23,804 bases of DNA from a virus: positions 1-23,804 of IMG/VR virus record IMGVR_UViG_3300042924_000189. The stretch is one strand, 5' to 3'. The position numbers and the translations under genes were made by a program. A model generated the notes under the pieces. It made no database searches, was not told the origin of the DNA, and was given only the letters and a program-made list of their open reading frames with translations. This document shows, in pieces, positions 1 through 9,213 of the stretch. Each line of letters starts with the position of its first letter. Within the stretch, counting starts at the first letter, position 1.

Positions 1-220
1 TATACCACTTACCACCAACTTCCTCTACACCGTCACGCTGACTGTATTGATACACTGTGCCGCCAGTGGCTTGTGCGCCTTCAAAGACTACATCAGCACC
101 CAGAGACTGTAGTATCTCGTCAGTTGTGCGATCCCACGATGCACCGCTTGTGCTTTTAATGTATGCGCGGAACTCACTTTCGTACATCACCGCGCCTGTA
201 GCTTTAACTCTTATTTGCAT
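1..220 (-). CDS. Hypothetical protein next to tail fibres, truncated at the window edge
   Basis: The reading frame is open from ATG at 220 to the left edge, giving 73 complete codons starting MQIRVKATGAVMYESEFRAY. The start is supported by an AAGGA ribosome site overlapping the stop of the upstream fibre gene, with a 10-base gap between the genes. The visible part is hydrophilic, with no signal peptide or membrane segment. Short proteins that begin this way often follow tail-fibre genes in aquatic phages, sometimes with a DUF4376-type domain; this is recall and was not searched. A fibre-assembly or virion-accessory role is only an inference from position. Confidence 0.7.
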   Translation of the reverse strand, partial: MQIRVKATGAVMYESEFRAYIKSTSGASWDRTTDEILQSLGADVVFEGAQATGGTVYQYSQRDGVEEVGGKWY

Positions 221-230
221 GATTTATTCC

Positions 231-2237
231 TTACGCAATAGCCAAAAAGATGTAAGTGGCAGTGTTTACGTTGACGTTTGTTGCGGCCACTTGGTTGACT
301 ACAAAGCCTGTGCTGTCAGTGTCCACGCTGTCATCTGTTGTTACTTCAGCCGCTGTAGTATTGAGGCTGAGGTGCGGATCATTACCAGCTACGATACCCC
401 TTGCGCTGTCCCAGACGTACCAATCACCTGTGCTGTCCGTGCGCTTTATGAGGACAAACCTCGCACCACCTGTGAAGCCACAGTTGATCTGTAGCGTTGT
501 ACCTGTGCCTGTGTAGCTGCCTACTTTGGAGACTCCAGCGAGTGTGGCGAATAGGTAGGCAACGTAGGTGTTTCCTGAGCTATTTACTTGACTTGCGCTG
601 CCAAGGGTTAACACCGCTGCATTGGCGTCAACACGCCAAGCTGCTCCGTAGTTTCCAATTGGGTCGGTTGATTCAAGGTTTAAAAACTTACCTGATGTTG
701 TAAACGTTCCTGTCACCATCCAGTTATCGGCTGACGTTCTGCTTTTTACAATTCTCAGTTCTGGAACAACGCCAAGATTGTGTGCTTGCGTAGTCCCACT
801 AACTGAATTTCCCGTATAACAAACCACATCAAAGAAACCGGGGGCGCGGCTGAAAGCCCAGAAAAGAAGATTGGTTAAGCCACCTTGTTGTGATCCTCGT
901 TTAAACCCAGTGTTGTCAAAAGCGTATCCAACTGGGAACAGCGTTGTGAATTCTTGGTCAGATGTATCTGTTGTTAGCCAAGGCGCGTTTTGCGGGGAAA
1001 CGTCTGAAGCGGGGAATCCGCGCAAACGGTCTTGAACATAGTTGCTATGGCTGAACGAAGGTTTTAAGCCACCTATGTACGCGTCAACGGGAAACCCCGT
1101 GGTGATCGTAGAGCCGATTGATCCAGCAGTTAAACTTGGCGTAAACACACTCGTCCCACTCGTTGGCACTTTCATTGGGCCACGGCGTATGGCTATGTAG
1201 ATGTAGGTGGAACCGTTTGCGTTTACGTCACCGTCACTATCGGCTAATTGAAATCCTGTTGATGTTGGGTTAATACGATTTACTGCCGTAACCTCGGCTC
1301 CGCTTGTGTTAGGCCTAAGAATAGCATCGTTGCCCATCGTTAAACCGCGCATTGAATCATAAATCTCCCACTGTCCAGTGCTTACGGTTGCTCGCTTAAC
1401 CATAACCCACTGAGGCTCATAGCCAAGAGTAACAACAGGCCCAGTTGCAGAGCCATTGCCCGTATAACTCCCACAGCTTATAACATTGTCCGTACCCGTC
1501 AGACCAAAGCCGCCTGCATTGTGGGCGAATAGATAGGCGACGTAAGTTCCACCGTTTGTATTGAGGTCACCACCGGTATCTTGTAAATAGGATGGCTCGA
1601 AATACGTCGCTGTAATTGCTGGAGAAAAGTCTAAAGTGCCCCCAGCAGCGGCTGATAGATTTAGACCCCTAGAACTGCTTGTAAAATAGGCATAAGTTGT
1701 CCCTGTTGTTCTCGCAACAACACCCCAATTTGCTGTCGTGTCTGTACGTTTAATAATAATACAACCCGGCACTGAACCAAGATTGTGGGCAATGTTTTGA
1801 CCACCTGATCCATTCCCCGTATACGTCACAATATCTAAGAACTTCGGCTGCTTGCGGAATGTCCATGAGGCGTAGGTAGTGCCAGAGCCGTTAGGGTCAC
1901 CAGCAGAACCAAGATCAAACCCTGTTGAATTAAACGCGGTCAGTTGGTTTGGGCTTGAAAATTCACCGTTTGTGGATTGCGATTGAAGTTTCTTATTAAC
2001 TCCACGCGCTGTGTCAAACAGCGCATGACCTTTTGCGCCGGAGTTTCGGTCTTTGATCCAAACCAAACCACCCTCACCAGCAAGGTCAATCCCGTTGGTA
2101 ATGGTCTGAGTAGACCCGTTGCCTGTATAGAGGTATGTACTAAAAACTTCTTCTATGTAATTCGGAATAACAGCAGCGCCAAGGCTCAGACCAAACCCTT
2201 GAGCAGACCCTGCACCTTTAGTCTCAAGCAAGGGCAT
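231..2237 (-). CDS. Modular DUF7483-like tail fibre / virion surface protein
   Basis: This 668-aa protein is built from repeats of about 100-120 residues. Each opens with a YTGNGS-like motif (residues 37, 139, 258, 474 and 575), passes through an 'xxxIKR…W…D…RG' segment, and closes with TY(V/I)xYLF or TYIxxAI (around 121, 231, 344, 557 and 661). A diverged sixth unit without a clear opening motif fills about 352-470. This architecture matches the DUF7483 proteins of aquatic phages. It is rich in Gly, Ser, Thr and Asn, has few charged residues, and has no Cys-based metal site or enzyme motif, as expected of a beta-rich surface protein. It follows the trimeric-type fibre gene with a TAATG overlap and has a GAGG ribosome site. 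A receptor- or glycan-binding role is inferred. Confidence 0.8.
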   Translation of the reverse strand: MPLLETKGAGSAQGFGLSLGAAVIPNYIEEVFSTYLYTGNGSTQTITNGIDLAGEGGLVWIKDRNSGAKGHALFDTARGVNKKLQSQSTNGEFSSPNQLTAFNSTGFDLGSAGDPNGSGTTYASWTFRKQPKFLDIVTYTGNGSGGQNIAHNLGSVPGCIIIKRTDTTANWGVVARTTGTTYAYFTSSSRGLNLSAAAGGTLDFSPAITATYFEPSYLQDTGGDLNTNGGTYVAYLFAHNAGGFGLTGTDNVISCGSYTGNGSATGPVVTLGYEPQWVMVKRATVSTGQWEIYDSMRGLTMGNDAILRPNTSGAEVTAVNRINPTSTGFQLADSDGDVNANGSTYIYIAIRRGPMKVPTSGTSVFTPSLTAGSIGSTITTGFPVDAYIGGLKPSFSHSNYVQDRLRGFPASDVSPQNAPWLTTDTSDQEFTTLFPVGYAFDNTGFKRGSQQGGLTNLLFWAFSRAPGFFDVVCYTGNSVSGTTQAHNLGVVPELRIVKSRTSADNWMVTGTFTTSGKFLNLESTDPIGNYGAAWRVDANAAVLTLGSASQVNSSGNTYVAYLFATLAGVSKVGSYTGTGTTLQINCGFTGGARFVLIKRTDSTGDWYVWDSARGIVAGNDPHLSLNTTAAEVTTDDSVDTDSTGFVVNQVAATNVNVNTATYIFLAIA

Positions 2238-3946
2238 TATGCAAACCTCGTCTGAGATGCCAGCACTGTGAATGTCGCTGCACCTGTCTTAATAATCGTG
2301 TAGATGTAGGCATCAATACCTGACGCATTACCCGCAGCAGGAGCAGTACCGCCTTGCCACTTAGGAGTCACGCTAGAGCCATCTACCTGCACAGCACTGT
2401 TGTAGTAAGCCGTAGCACCTTGAGTGACGAGGAAGGCTGCTGTTACTGACTGACCTGTTGCCAGAGCCGTGTTTAAACTTGTACCGCTTGATGCCCTGAA
2501 GTTAACAGTCCAGTTCGCTGATGCGTTGCTTGTGTAGTACAGGACAGACTGCGTAGTAACGTCATAGGCAATCGTACCCGTGGCCGCTGTTGCAGACACT
2601 GTAGCTACTTCTGCTGCATTGGTTAGTACCTCTGCAAGTGTGCTGGTGCTACCGCTGAAGGTTTGTGTAGCTGTAAAAGTAGTAGCCGTTGCGGGTGCAA
2701 CAAAGTCTGTTCCAGCAGTCGCAGCAGTAAACGCACCTGTGCCGTTGCCCTTGAGAACTCCTGTCAGCGTTGTTGCGCCTGTGCCGCCGTTGGCGATAGG
2801 AAGAGTGCCAGTAACCTGTGATGTTAAACTAATAGTTGTGGCTATTGCAGCGGTATCTTGCCACCCAGAACCGTTGTATATCCTTGTGCTATTGCTTGCA
2901 GTGCTGAAATACATCGCACCCGTAACAAGCGGATTGCCGTCATTATCAACTGTTGGATCAGATGCTTTAGCACCTAAATAACGATCATCAAACAAATCAT
3001 ACGTTGCAGCAGCATTGCTTTCAGATGTCGCAGCGTTAGCTGCACTGGTAGACGCGCTAGACGCACTTGCAGCAGCGTTTGTAGCACTTGTGGAAGCGTT
3101 GCTGGCACTTGTAGATGCGTTGCTGGCTGATGTAGCAGCGTTGGTTGCTTGTGTCGTAGCAGTGCTTGCAGAGGCCGCTGCGTTGGTTGCAGAGGTAGAT
3201 GCAGCACTAGCCGAGGCAGCAGCAGCCGTAGCACTTGAAGCAGCAGCAGCAGATGTTCCCACCCAGAAGGTTGGTGAGCTTACTGGTATGTTGCCAGTGT
3301 TAGCATTCTGAAGTGATGTGTAAAGTATGCCGTCTGGGCCAACTGCGTTGACATTAATTGCATAGGTTTGCGTTGCAATCCATGACAGTTGAATGGGTAT
3401 CCAAAACGCTGCCTCAGTAGATGGATTTTTGTTGAGGTTTGCATTCTGAAGTGACTGGTAAACAATGGTTTCGTAGGTGACCACCGAACCCGTTTTGTAC
3501 GTTGTGCCTGCGCTCCACTCAACAGAGTACAGAAACGTCCACGATCCTGATGTAGTCACAGGGTTGTTGTTTACGTTACCGTTGACCAGTGATCGGTAGA
3601 AGTTGCCGTCAGAACCCTGCACAACGTCATTGGCGCTGTAGTCCTTTGATGCTATCCACGGGTTACCAAATGTCGATGCCGTCTCGCCAACAGGGTCTCT
3701 AACAAGTATCTGCACACCAGCAGAGGTTGCCAGTACCGCCTTAGCCACGCCCTGAAAGAAGATGTTGGGTTGCCGTCCAGCCGCCGTCAGAATTACAGGG
3801 TGAGCATTTGGGATGGTAAAGTTAACATCAGAAAACGTAGGCTTGGGCGTTGTTGTGCCTGTCTCAAAGAAGAATATTTTACCGTTGATGAGTGGATCAC
3901 CAGCATCGTCAAAGTATTGTGTATCTAGATCACCGTATCTTGCCAT
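2237..3946 (-). CDS. Tail fibre protein with virion-binding N-terminus and CBM5/12-like modules
   Basis: Residues 1-90 contain 'GDPLINGKIFFFETGTTTPK' and 'NAHPVILTAAGRQ', the pattern of podoviral head/tail-binding domains that anchor a fibre to the tail hub. Three short Trp/Tyr modules follow (about 97-137, 144-182 and 189-228; pattern W…Y…V…G…YxSL.NxNxxxxP…FW), resembling carbohydrate-binding CBM5/12 units. Residues 231-315 are a low-complexity Ala/Ser/Thr/Asn run typical of extended trimeric fibre shafts. A small 'YLGAKASDP…GAMYF…RIYNGSGW' domain (322-363), a 'LPIANGGTGATT' linker and a C-terminal tip (about 455-569) common to phage fibres complete the protein. TAATG junctions lie on both sides. 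The role is host adsorption; the receptor is unknown. Confidence 0.88.
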   Translation of the reverse strand: MARYGDLDTQYFDDAGDPLINGKIFFFETGTTTPKPTFSDVNFTIPNAHPVILTAAGRQPNIFFQGVAKAVLATSAGVQILVRDPVGETASTFGNPWIASKDYSANDVVQGSDGNFYRSLVNGNVNNNPVTTSGSWTFLYSVEWSAGTTYKTGSVVTYETIVYQSLQNANLNKNPSTEAAFWIPIQLSWIATQTYAINVNAVGPDGILYTSLQNANTGNIPVSSPTFWVGTSAAAASSATAAAASASAASTSATNAAASASTATTQATNAATSASNASTSASNASTSATNAAASASSASTSAANAATSESNAAATYDLFDDRYLGAKASDPTVDNDGNPLVTGAMYFSTASNSTRIYNGSGWQDTAAIATTISLTSQVTGTLPIANGGTGATTLTGVLKGNGTGAFTAATAGTDFVAPATATTFTATQTFSGSTSTLAEVLTNAAEVATVSATAATGTIAYDVTTQSVLYYTSNASANWTVNFRASSGTSLNTALATGQSVTAAFLVTQGATAYYNSAVQVDGSSVTPKWQGGTAPAAGNASGIDAYIYTIIKTGAATFTVLASQTRFA

Positions 3947-6027
3947 TATCTGTTTACCTCTGAAGGCTGTTGCTGTGTTCCTGAATACGCGCCTAATGGA
4001 CCAGCCAAACTAGATTGCGGTAAACGCTGCCCTACAGTAGAAAGAGCTTCAATCGTTTGCTGTGCTGGAGAAATCATTCTTCCAACCGCTGCCGCCTCTG
4101 CTCGTTCCAATCTTAATGCCTGAACTAAGTCAGCAAACTGACCAACAACCGGCAATTTAGATAGCATTGACCTTTCAAGCCTGTCGATTGCCTGGGCGCT
4201 TGGACCTCTTCCTAACGCAGTGCCGCGCACAGGTTCGCGCAATTCTGCAAGTCTAACCATGTTATTCAAAAACGTATATTCTTCAGGAGCAAAGATTATT
4301 TTAAGTTTATCCTCGCCGATACGTTTCAAAGCTCTTTCTATTCCAGCCCTAGATAATGCTTTATTACCAAACTCATCTAATGGGCCGTTCATCGCAGTGC
4401 CTTTGATCCAATCAAGCGTATCAGCTCTTAGTCCAGCCCATGCTCCTAGCCCTTGATCTGCCTGCTCTGGAACAGAGCTAACCAAAAACTTCTTCAAATG
4501 ATTTACATCAGTAGATGCCCAAGATTTTCCTAGTACCACTTGGTCAAACACATTTTCAGGCTTTATGTCGTTTTCCATAATTGACTGAACAAGGCTTCGT
4601 TTGGTTTGATCAAACTTGCTTACTCGCTCAGGCATCAAAGCCCTGCCAAACTCTGTACGCAGCCGCCTAGCCTCTGCAAACGCATCCCTGCCAGCAATGC
4701 TAATAACGTCATCATCTAAAGAGTCTTTAAGCTCACGGATGACTTGCCTTCCCAATGGAGAAGTTGAATCGTATCTTTGATTTATAACCTGCCGTATAGT
4801 TTCAGCAGTATCAACATCAACAAGGCCGCGCACTTTGAAGTTATTGTCAATAACGCCACGCTCTGCAAGGTCGCCACGCAAAGAACGAATTAATCCACCT
4901 GTAAGCTCGTTGTCTGGCGCACGCCTTCTTAAGGCTTCAGCGTATCTATTAAGCCTGATATTCTGCTCATTGCCTATGGTTTGCCTAGTCGTATTGTACA
5001 GCCGGTTTATTTCGTTATCCAAAATAACTGCACGATTTACAACAGCATCAGAGATTGGCGATCCACTTGTGACACCGCCAGCGCCCCTGATGCGAGTATC
5101 AAATGCACTAGATATAACACCCTCTTGCTGTTCAATCGCAGCCCTAGCTGGTCCAGACCTTTTAATAAGTTCTTGCTGAAGCTGAAAATCATCAGCAGAC
5201 CTAGTTACTTGCGCCGTTGTTGGCTCTATGCCCATTTCACGCATAAAGTTAAACCGCTGCGCCTGCTCTTGAGTTAGCACACCAGTCCTTTGCAGCGCCG
5301 TTGTTTGCTCTGCCGCCTCTCTTGCAAAGTCATCAGCAGATGTTCCGCTTGCTCTTAACAATCTTATAGCGTCTTGCGTTAAAGTGCCGTCATTATTAAC
5401 TAGGCGTATACCAGTGTCTCGACCAACCACCTTAGCGACCAAAGGAGAAACAACGCGAAAAGCCAATCTAGCAGCCGCATCACCAGCCATTGCAAACATC
5501 GGGGTGGTAGCAAGCCTGTCCCATTGAACATCATCGCCAGTAGCACCTCTTGCCGCCTGTGTTATGGACTCCTGCGCCAACCCTGTTGCGCCCTGAGCCA
5601 GCAATTGCGCCCCATAGCGCAAAGGAGCAGTAATCGCACCTGTAGCAATGTATGGCGCAGCCTCTTGAGCCATGCGCTCAGTGCCTCTAATAACCTGCGA
5701 AACATCTGCTCCCGAAAGACCTGGGCGGTTTAAGTAAAACGTCCCACGATTCGTTTGAATTATAGGATTTCCACGCCTGTCAGCCGAAATAGAAGCATTA
5801 GGGTCACCCATTTGACGCTCAGTGCGTAAAGCCATCTCTGGGTCAGAGCCGCCAGGATATTCGCGGTAGTCTTCTCGCTCAGGACTAATGGCCTGTTTAA
5901 ATCTCTGCACTATGCTGGGTTTATTTTGCAGTTCTTGAAAAGCCTCTGACACTATTTTAAATTCATCAGTGCCTTGCTTGTCTTGGTTGTCAATAAGCCA
6001 TTCTGCAAACTTTTCTAGGTCAGACAT
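3946..6027 (-). CDS. Putative ejection / internal virion protein (largest of the set)
   Basis: This 693-aa protein is mostly helical by composition. The N-terminus has 'LEKFAEWLIDNQDKQGTDEF', an amphipathic segment of a kind seen at the start of many podoviral internal proteins. Residues 118-205 are rich in Ala and Gly and moderately hydrophobic (for example APYIATGAITAPLRYGAQLL), a possible membrane-inserting region. The remainder is charged and rich in Arg, Gln and Glu with coiled-coil character. No lysozyme or transglycosylase catalytic motif is evident. It is the third large gene after the neck genes and lies directly before the fibre. That position and size recall P22 gp16 (about 600 aa), which crosses the host envelope during DNA ejection. 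The equivalence is positional, not from sequence identity. Confidence 0.6.
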   Translation of the reverse strand: MSDLEKFAEWLIDNQDKQGTDEFKIVSEAFQELQNKPSIVQRFKQAISPEREDYREYPGGSDPEMALRTERQMGDPNASISADRRGNPIIQTNRGTFYLNRPGLSGADVSQVIRGTERMAQEAAPYIATGAITAPLRYGAQLLAQGATGLAQESITQAARGATGDDVQWDRLATTPMFAMAGDAAARLAFRVVSPLVAKVVGRDTGIRLVNNDGTLTQDAIRLLRASGTSADDFAREAAEQTTALQRTGVLTQEQAQRFNFMREMGIEPTTAQVTRSADDFQLQQELIKRSGPARAAIEQQEGVISSAFDTRIRGAGGVTSGSPISDAVVNRAVILDNEINRLYNTTRQTIGNEQNIRLNRYAEALRRRAPDNELTGGLIRSLRGDLAERGVIDNNFKVRGLVDVDTAETIRQVINQRYDSTSPLGRQVIRELKDSLDDDVISIAGRDAFAEARRLRTEFGRALMPERVSKFDQTKRSLVQSIMENDIKPENVFDQVVLGKSWASTDVNHLKKFLVSSVPEQADQGLGAWAGLRADTLDWIKGTAMNGPLDEFGNKALSRAGIERALKRIGEDKLKIIFAPEEYTFLNNMVRLAELREPVRGTALGRGPSAQAIDRLERSMLSKLPVVGQFADLVQALRLERAEAAAVGRMISPAQQTIEALSTVGQRLPQSSLAGPLGAYSGTQQQPSEVNR

Positions 6028-7196
6028 TATCGGCGTGTCCTATTAACAATTCTATTTGCTTCCGCTATTTTATCTTCTCTTGGCTGCTGCGGCTGCTGGG
6101 GCGCAACTATTTCAGCCGGAAGCCCAAGTTTGTCAGCAACTCTTGCTCGTATTTCTATTAGTTTTTCATTCATTCGCGCTTCGGAGCCTCTTTCGCTTAT
6201 ACCGCTTGCCGCGTTTGCGATAAGTGCTATGTCAGACTGAGAAAGAACACCAGTCATGCGCCCCAAGTTGGTCATGGTCAGCAAGTCTTGCAGCTCTTTA
6301 AGATTAGCTTCAAAGTCAACTGTGGCTTCTCTAAATGATGGCAGTCTTGAACTGACTGGACCTGTTGCGCCTGCTAATCCTGCTTGATTTGATGCAAGCC
6401 TTTCGGTCAAGTCATAAATCCTTTGCAATTCCATCTGTTGCATGGATTGACGCTCTTGCTGCTCCCCCATTGTTGTTTGCGCCTCAAACTCTTGCAATTC
6501 GCGTGCAGAGGCTGCTCTGTTTATTTCGTCCTCATATTGAGATGGAGTTATGAGGCCTGCCTGCATGTCTTGATTTAACTGACCAATATTAGTCGCAGCC
6601 CTTACTGGCGCAGGCGCACGACCTTGCTGCATATTAGACATTTCTGCATCAAAGTCAGTTTGCGTTATTCTGCCAGCCTCTAAATCTGCTCGCAGCTTTC
6701 CAATGTCAGTTAAAGCATTTGGAGCTTCAGCAGGAACACCGTATTGGAATTCACCATCTCTAAATACTTGTTCGCCAGGCTTCAGCACTCTAGTGTCGGC
6801 TTGAGGAGCTTGCAGTATGCCCATCGCCCGTCCAGCAGATACAGCGCCCGTTAGCTCTAATGACAAGTTTCTCAGAGCTATTGGATCACCAGCCTTTGCT
6901 GCCATTGCGTTTTCTAAGATACGCATGGTGTCTGATGGATCAGCATCACCAAATGTCTGGAGTATCTCTAAACGGTCGTTAGCAAGGTTAATGATGCCGT
7001 CAAAGTCTCGCTGTTGCAGAAGCTGATCAGCCGCGCCAGCATCTTGATACATTGCTATTTGACGAGCCTGCAACTCCTCACGCTTACGCTGTGTCATCTG
7101 CTGTTCGCGTTGACGTATGCCTTGAGCATACTGCTGTGCTGTGCCGCCAAACGCAGCACCAATGCCGCCTAGCATGTCACCTATTGTGATAGCCAT
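6027..7196 (-). CDS. Putative internal virion / ejection protein with an internal repeat
   Basis: This 389-aa protein starts with a Gly/Ala-rich segment (GDMLGGIGAAFGG) followed by a Gln/Arg-rich helix (residues 20-50). Two copies of a short helix-turn-helix-like unit lie at about 162-188 ('TDIGKLRADLEAGRITQTDF') and 201-227 ('TNIGQLNQDMQAGLITPSQY'). A Gln/Met-rich coiled-coil stretch (230-270) and a C-terminal helical domain (about 290-360) follow. There is no enzyme motif. The flanking genes on both sides are joined by TAATG overlaps, so translation is probably coupled. The function is inferred from its place among ejection-type genes between the neck and the fibres. Confidence 0.55.
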   Translation of the reverse strand: MAITIGDMLGGIGAAFGGTAQQYAQGIRQREQQMTQRKREELQARQIAMYQDAGAADQLLQQRDFDGIINLANDRLEILQTFGDADPSDTMRILENAMAAKAGDPIALRNLSLELTGAVSAGRAMGILQAPQADTRVLKPGEQVFRDGEFQYGVPAEAPNALTDIGKLRADLEAGRITQTDFDAEMSNMQQGRAPAPVRAATNIGQLNQDMQAGLITPSQYEDEINRAASARELQEFEAQTTMGEQQERQSMQQMELQRIYDLTERLASNQAGLAGATGPVSSRLPSFREATVDFEANLKELQDLLTMTNLGRMTGVLSQSDIALIANAASGISERGSEARMNEKLIEIRARVADKLGLPAEIVAPQQPQQPREDKIAEANRIVNRTRR

Positions 7197-9181
7197 TATA
7201 CCAAGCCCCCTAAGTAAACCATGCTTCGTGGGTTGTAAACACCTGACGGCATAGGTTGATTAAACTGCTGCTGTTGCTGCGGCATACTGTAACCAGAGCG
7301 CATTGGCCCGTAAGTATTAGGGTTAATATATGACGGAACGCTATTTGATACTGGTGCAGGATTTTGACGCTGATTAACCGCTTGATTCATAATGTCGTAG
7401 CCACCAGCAGCAGCGTTAAATGCGTTACCGTACATGCCTGCGTAGTCAAAGGGCTGTTGGTTATACAATGGCTGTCCTTGTATTTGGTTAGCGGTATTTG
7501 TTGCCAGTCCAGTCTGAAGGTTAGACATACTGCCGCCCAAGTTAATAGCATTCTGCTGTGCGCGTAATGCTGCTGCATTTTGCAGGTTAATCAGATCGGA
7601 TGCTTGACCGCCAATCATGTTTGACTGACTAGTTCCAAGATTCTCCAAGAGAGTAGATTGATTGCCGTAGACATCTTGAATCTGGTTGGCTATTAACTCG
7701 CCAGCCCTTGCTCTCTGAGTTGCAATGTCTCGACCAGTGCCGTACTGCATGTCTGCAATACCCTCACCAGTTCTTTGGCTTAGGTTAGCTAGGTTAATGC
7801 CAGCCTGACCCTGAAAGTTAGCCATGTTGCCACGCTGACCAGCAATGTTCGTCATTGTGTTCAGGGTTATGTCGCCCAGTGCGCCACCTCTCTGAGTCTG
7901 CAAGCCAGATACCCCTTGAGCCTGCGTACCGCGCTGTGCAGCAATGTTCTGAGCAGTGTTGATACCTATGTCGCCCAAAGCCCCTGCCCTGCCTGTAGCA
8001 AGCCCTGAGAGCGCCTGAGAGCCTTGCATACCCATGCCAGACAATGCACCAAGGTTTCCGATCTGCTGCTGCAATCCTTGAGATGCCAGACCCTGACCAA
8101 AGCGTTGCAATTCTCGCTGTACGTTACCGCCACCCAGCCCACCAGTGGCCGCAGCACCAGCAAGGTTTGAGCGCATACCCTGTTCAAACAGGAACTGCTC
8201 GTAAGGTGACTGCTGTCTTGCTGCGTTGAAAGCGTCCTGACCCAAAGCGCCTGATAGCGCGAGCTGCTGCTGGAATGCTTGTGCGCCACCCTGCTGGAAG
8301 GGTTGGAAGTATCCTCTAGCCTCATCAAAGCCCGTGTTAACTTGTTGAGCCGCTTGATCTGCCGCTGCTCTCAAGTCATCAATGTTAATACCGTATAGAC
8401 GGTTCAGGGTCTCTATGCCCTGATCAAAGCCTGCACCAACCTGTTGACCAGCCAGAGTTCCAGCCTGCTGAAAGCCTTCAATGTTCTGGCCGAGCATTTG
8501 ATTGATGTTCTGCATTGCAGCGTTGATGTCGCCGCGTGAAGTCGTTTCTGCACCTCGCAGTGTTGTCGTTGCATCTCGCAGACCTTGTCCAGCAGACTCC
8601 TCAAAGCCAATCAAGCCGGTGGGTGTTTGTTCTACCTGCTGCTCACGAAATCGTCTGGTTACTTCACTTAATGGCAAACCCAGAGCCTGTCCGACCTGCT
8701 GTGGCGTTACACCATACGCCTGCATGTTTGCATAGACTTCTGCGTCAGTGGCATTAGGGTTATTTTGAAAGTAAGCCTGCAACTGCTCCTGCGTAACCTG
8801 ACCGCGCTGCGCTGTGTTAACAATTTGATCTCTGTACCGGCGCATAGAGTCGTCAGATTCAAGACCCATCGTTTGAATTACTTGATCTGGCGATATGTTG
8901 TTTTGACGCATGTACTGGAATATTTGTTGATCAGTGGCGGTAGGGTTGCCCTGAAAAAACTCCTGAACCTGCTGCTGCTTGGCCTGCGGAGAGGTCTGCG
9001 CTGCAAACTCAGCCTGCACTTCCTGCGGAGAGTAGCCTGTTAATCGAGCAACCTGCCCAACAGGCACATTGTTTTGCTCCATAAACCGAGCAATGGCACG
9101 ATGCGCCTCAAACCCTGCGCCACCAAACTGTGCGTAAGCTGTGTTAATTGCATCCTGAACTTGTTGGTCGGTCATAGCCAT
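7196..9181 (-). CDS. Putative DNA-transfer / ejection protein with three N-terminal repeats
   Basis: In this 661-aa, Gln/Asn/Gly-rich protein, three related helical units lie at the N-terminus (about 8-62, 72-120 and 134-182). Each has the pattern (V/L)QxxFxxNPxATDxxIxxxMxxxxxxPxQVxxxxGL. Residues 326-392 ('YEQFLFEQGMRSNLAGAAAT' then G-L-G-G-G and a Gln/Leu-rich helix) match the 'SPxYxFxLxxG…AAAxGxxxSG' segment found in phage DNA-transfer and ejection proteins. A 33-residue tandem repeat ('GALGDIGINTAQNIAAQRG', 'GALGDITLNTMTNIAGQRG') spans 400-451. The tail is Pro/Gln/Tyr-rich. ATG at 9181 has an AAGAG ribosome site; an internal ATG at 9175 is an alternative. It is longer than P22 gp20 (471 aa) but comparable in position. 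Confidence 0.62.
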   Translation of the reverse strand: MAMTDQQVQDAINTAYAQFGGAGFEAHRAIARFMEQNNVPVGQVARLTGYSPQEVQAEFAAQTSPQAKQQQVQEFFQGNPTATDQQIFQYMRQNNISPDQVIQTMGLESDDSMRRYRDQIVNTAQRGQVTQEQLQAYFQNNPNATDAEVYANMQAYGVTPQQVGQALGLPLSEVTRRFREQQVEQTPTGLIGFEESAGQGLRDATTTLRGAETTSRGDINAAMQNINQMLGQNIEGFQQAGTLAGQQVGAGFDQGIETLNRLYGINIDDLRAAADQAAQQVNTGFDEARGYFQPFQQGGAQAFQQQLALSGALGQDAFNAARQQSPYEQFLFEQGMRSNLAGAAATGGLGGGNVQRELQRFGQGLASQGLQQQIGNLGALSGMGMQGSQALSGLATGRAGALGDIGINTAQNIAAQRGTQAQGVSGLQTQRGGALGDITLNTMTNIAGQRGNMANFQGQAGINLANLSQRTGEGIADMQYGTGRDIATQRARAGELIANQIQDVYGNQSTLLENLGTSQSNMIGGQASDLINLQNAAALRAQQNAINLGGSMSNLQTGLATNTANQIQGQPLYNQQPFDYAGMYGNAFNAAAGGYDIMNQAVNQRQNPAPVSNSVPSYINPNTYGPMRSGYSMPQQQQQFNQPMPSGVYNPRSMVYLGGLV

Positions 9182-9213
9182 AATGCTTACTCTTGATTGT
9201 TTGCTTGTCGTTG

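Noticed and set aside
2580-3311. Long plus-strand frames rich in Val, Ala and Leu opposite the fibre gene
   Set aside because: They are antisense shadows of the Ala/Ser/Thr-rich shaft and nearby fibre codons, without ribosome sites or recognisable domains.
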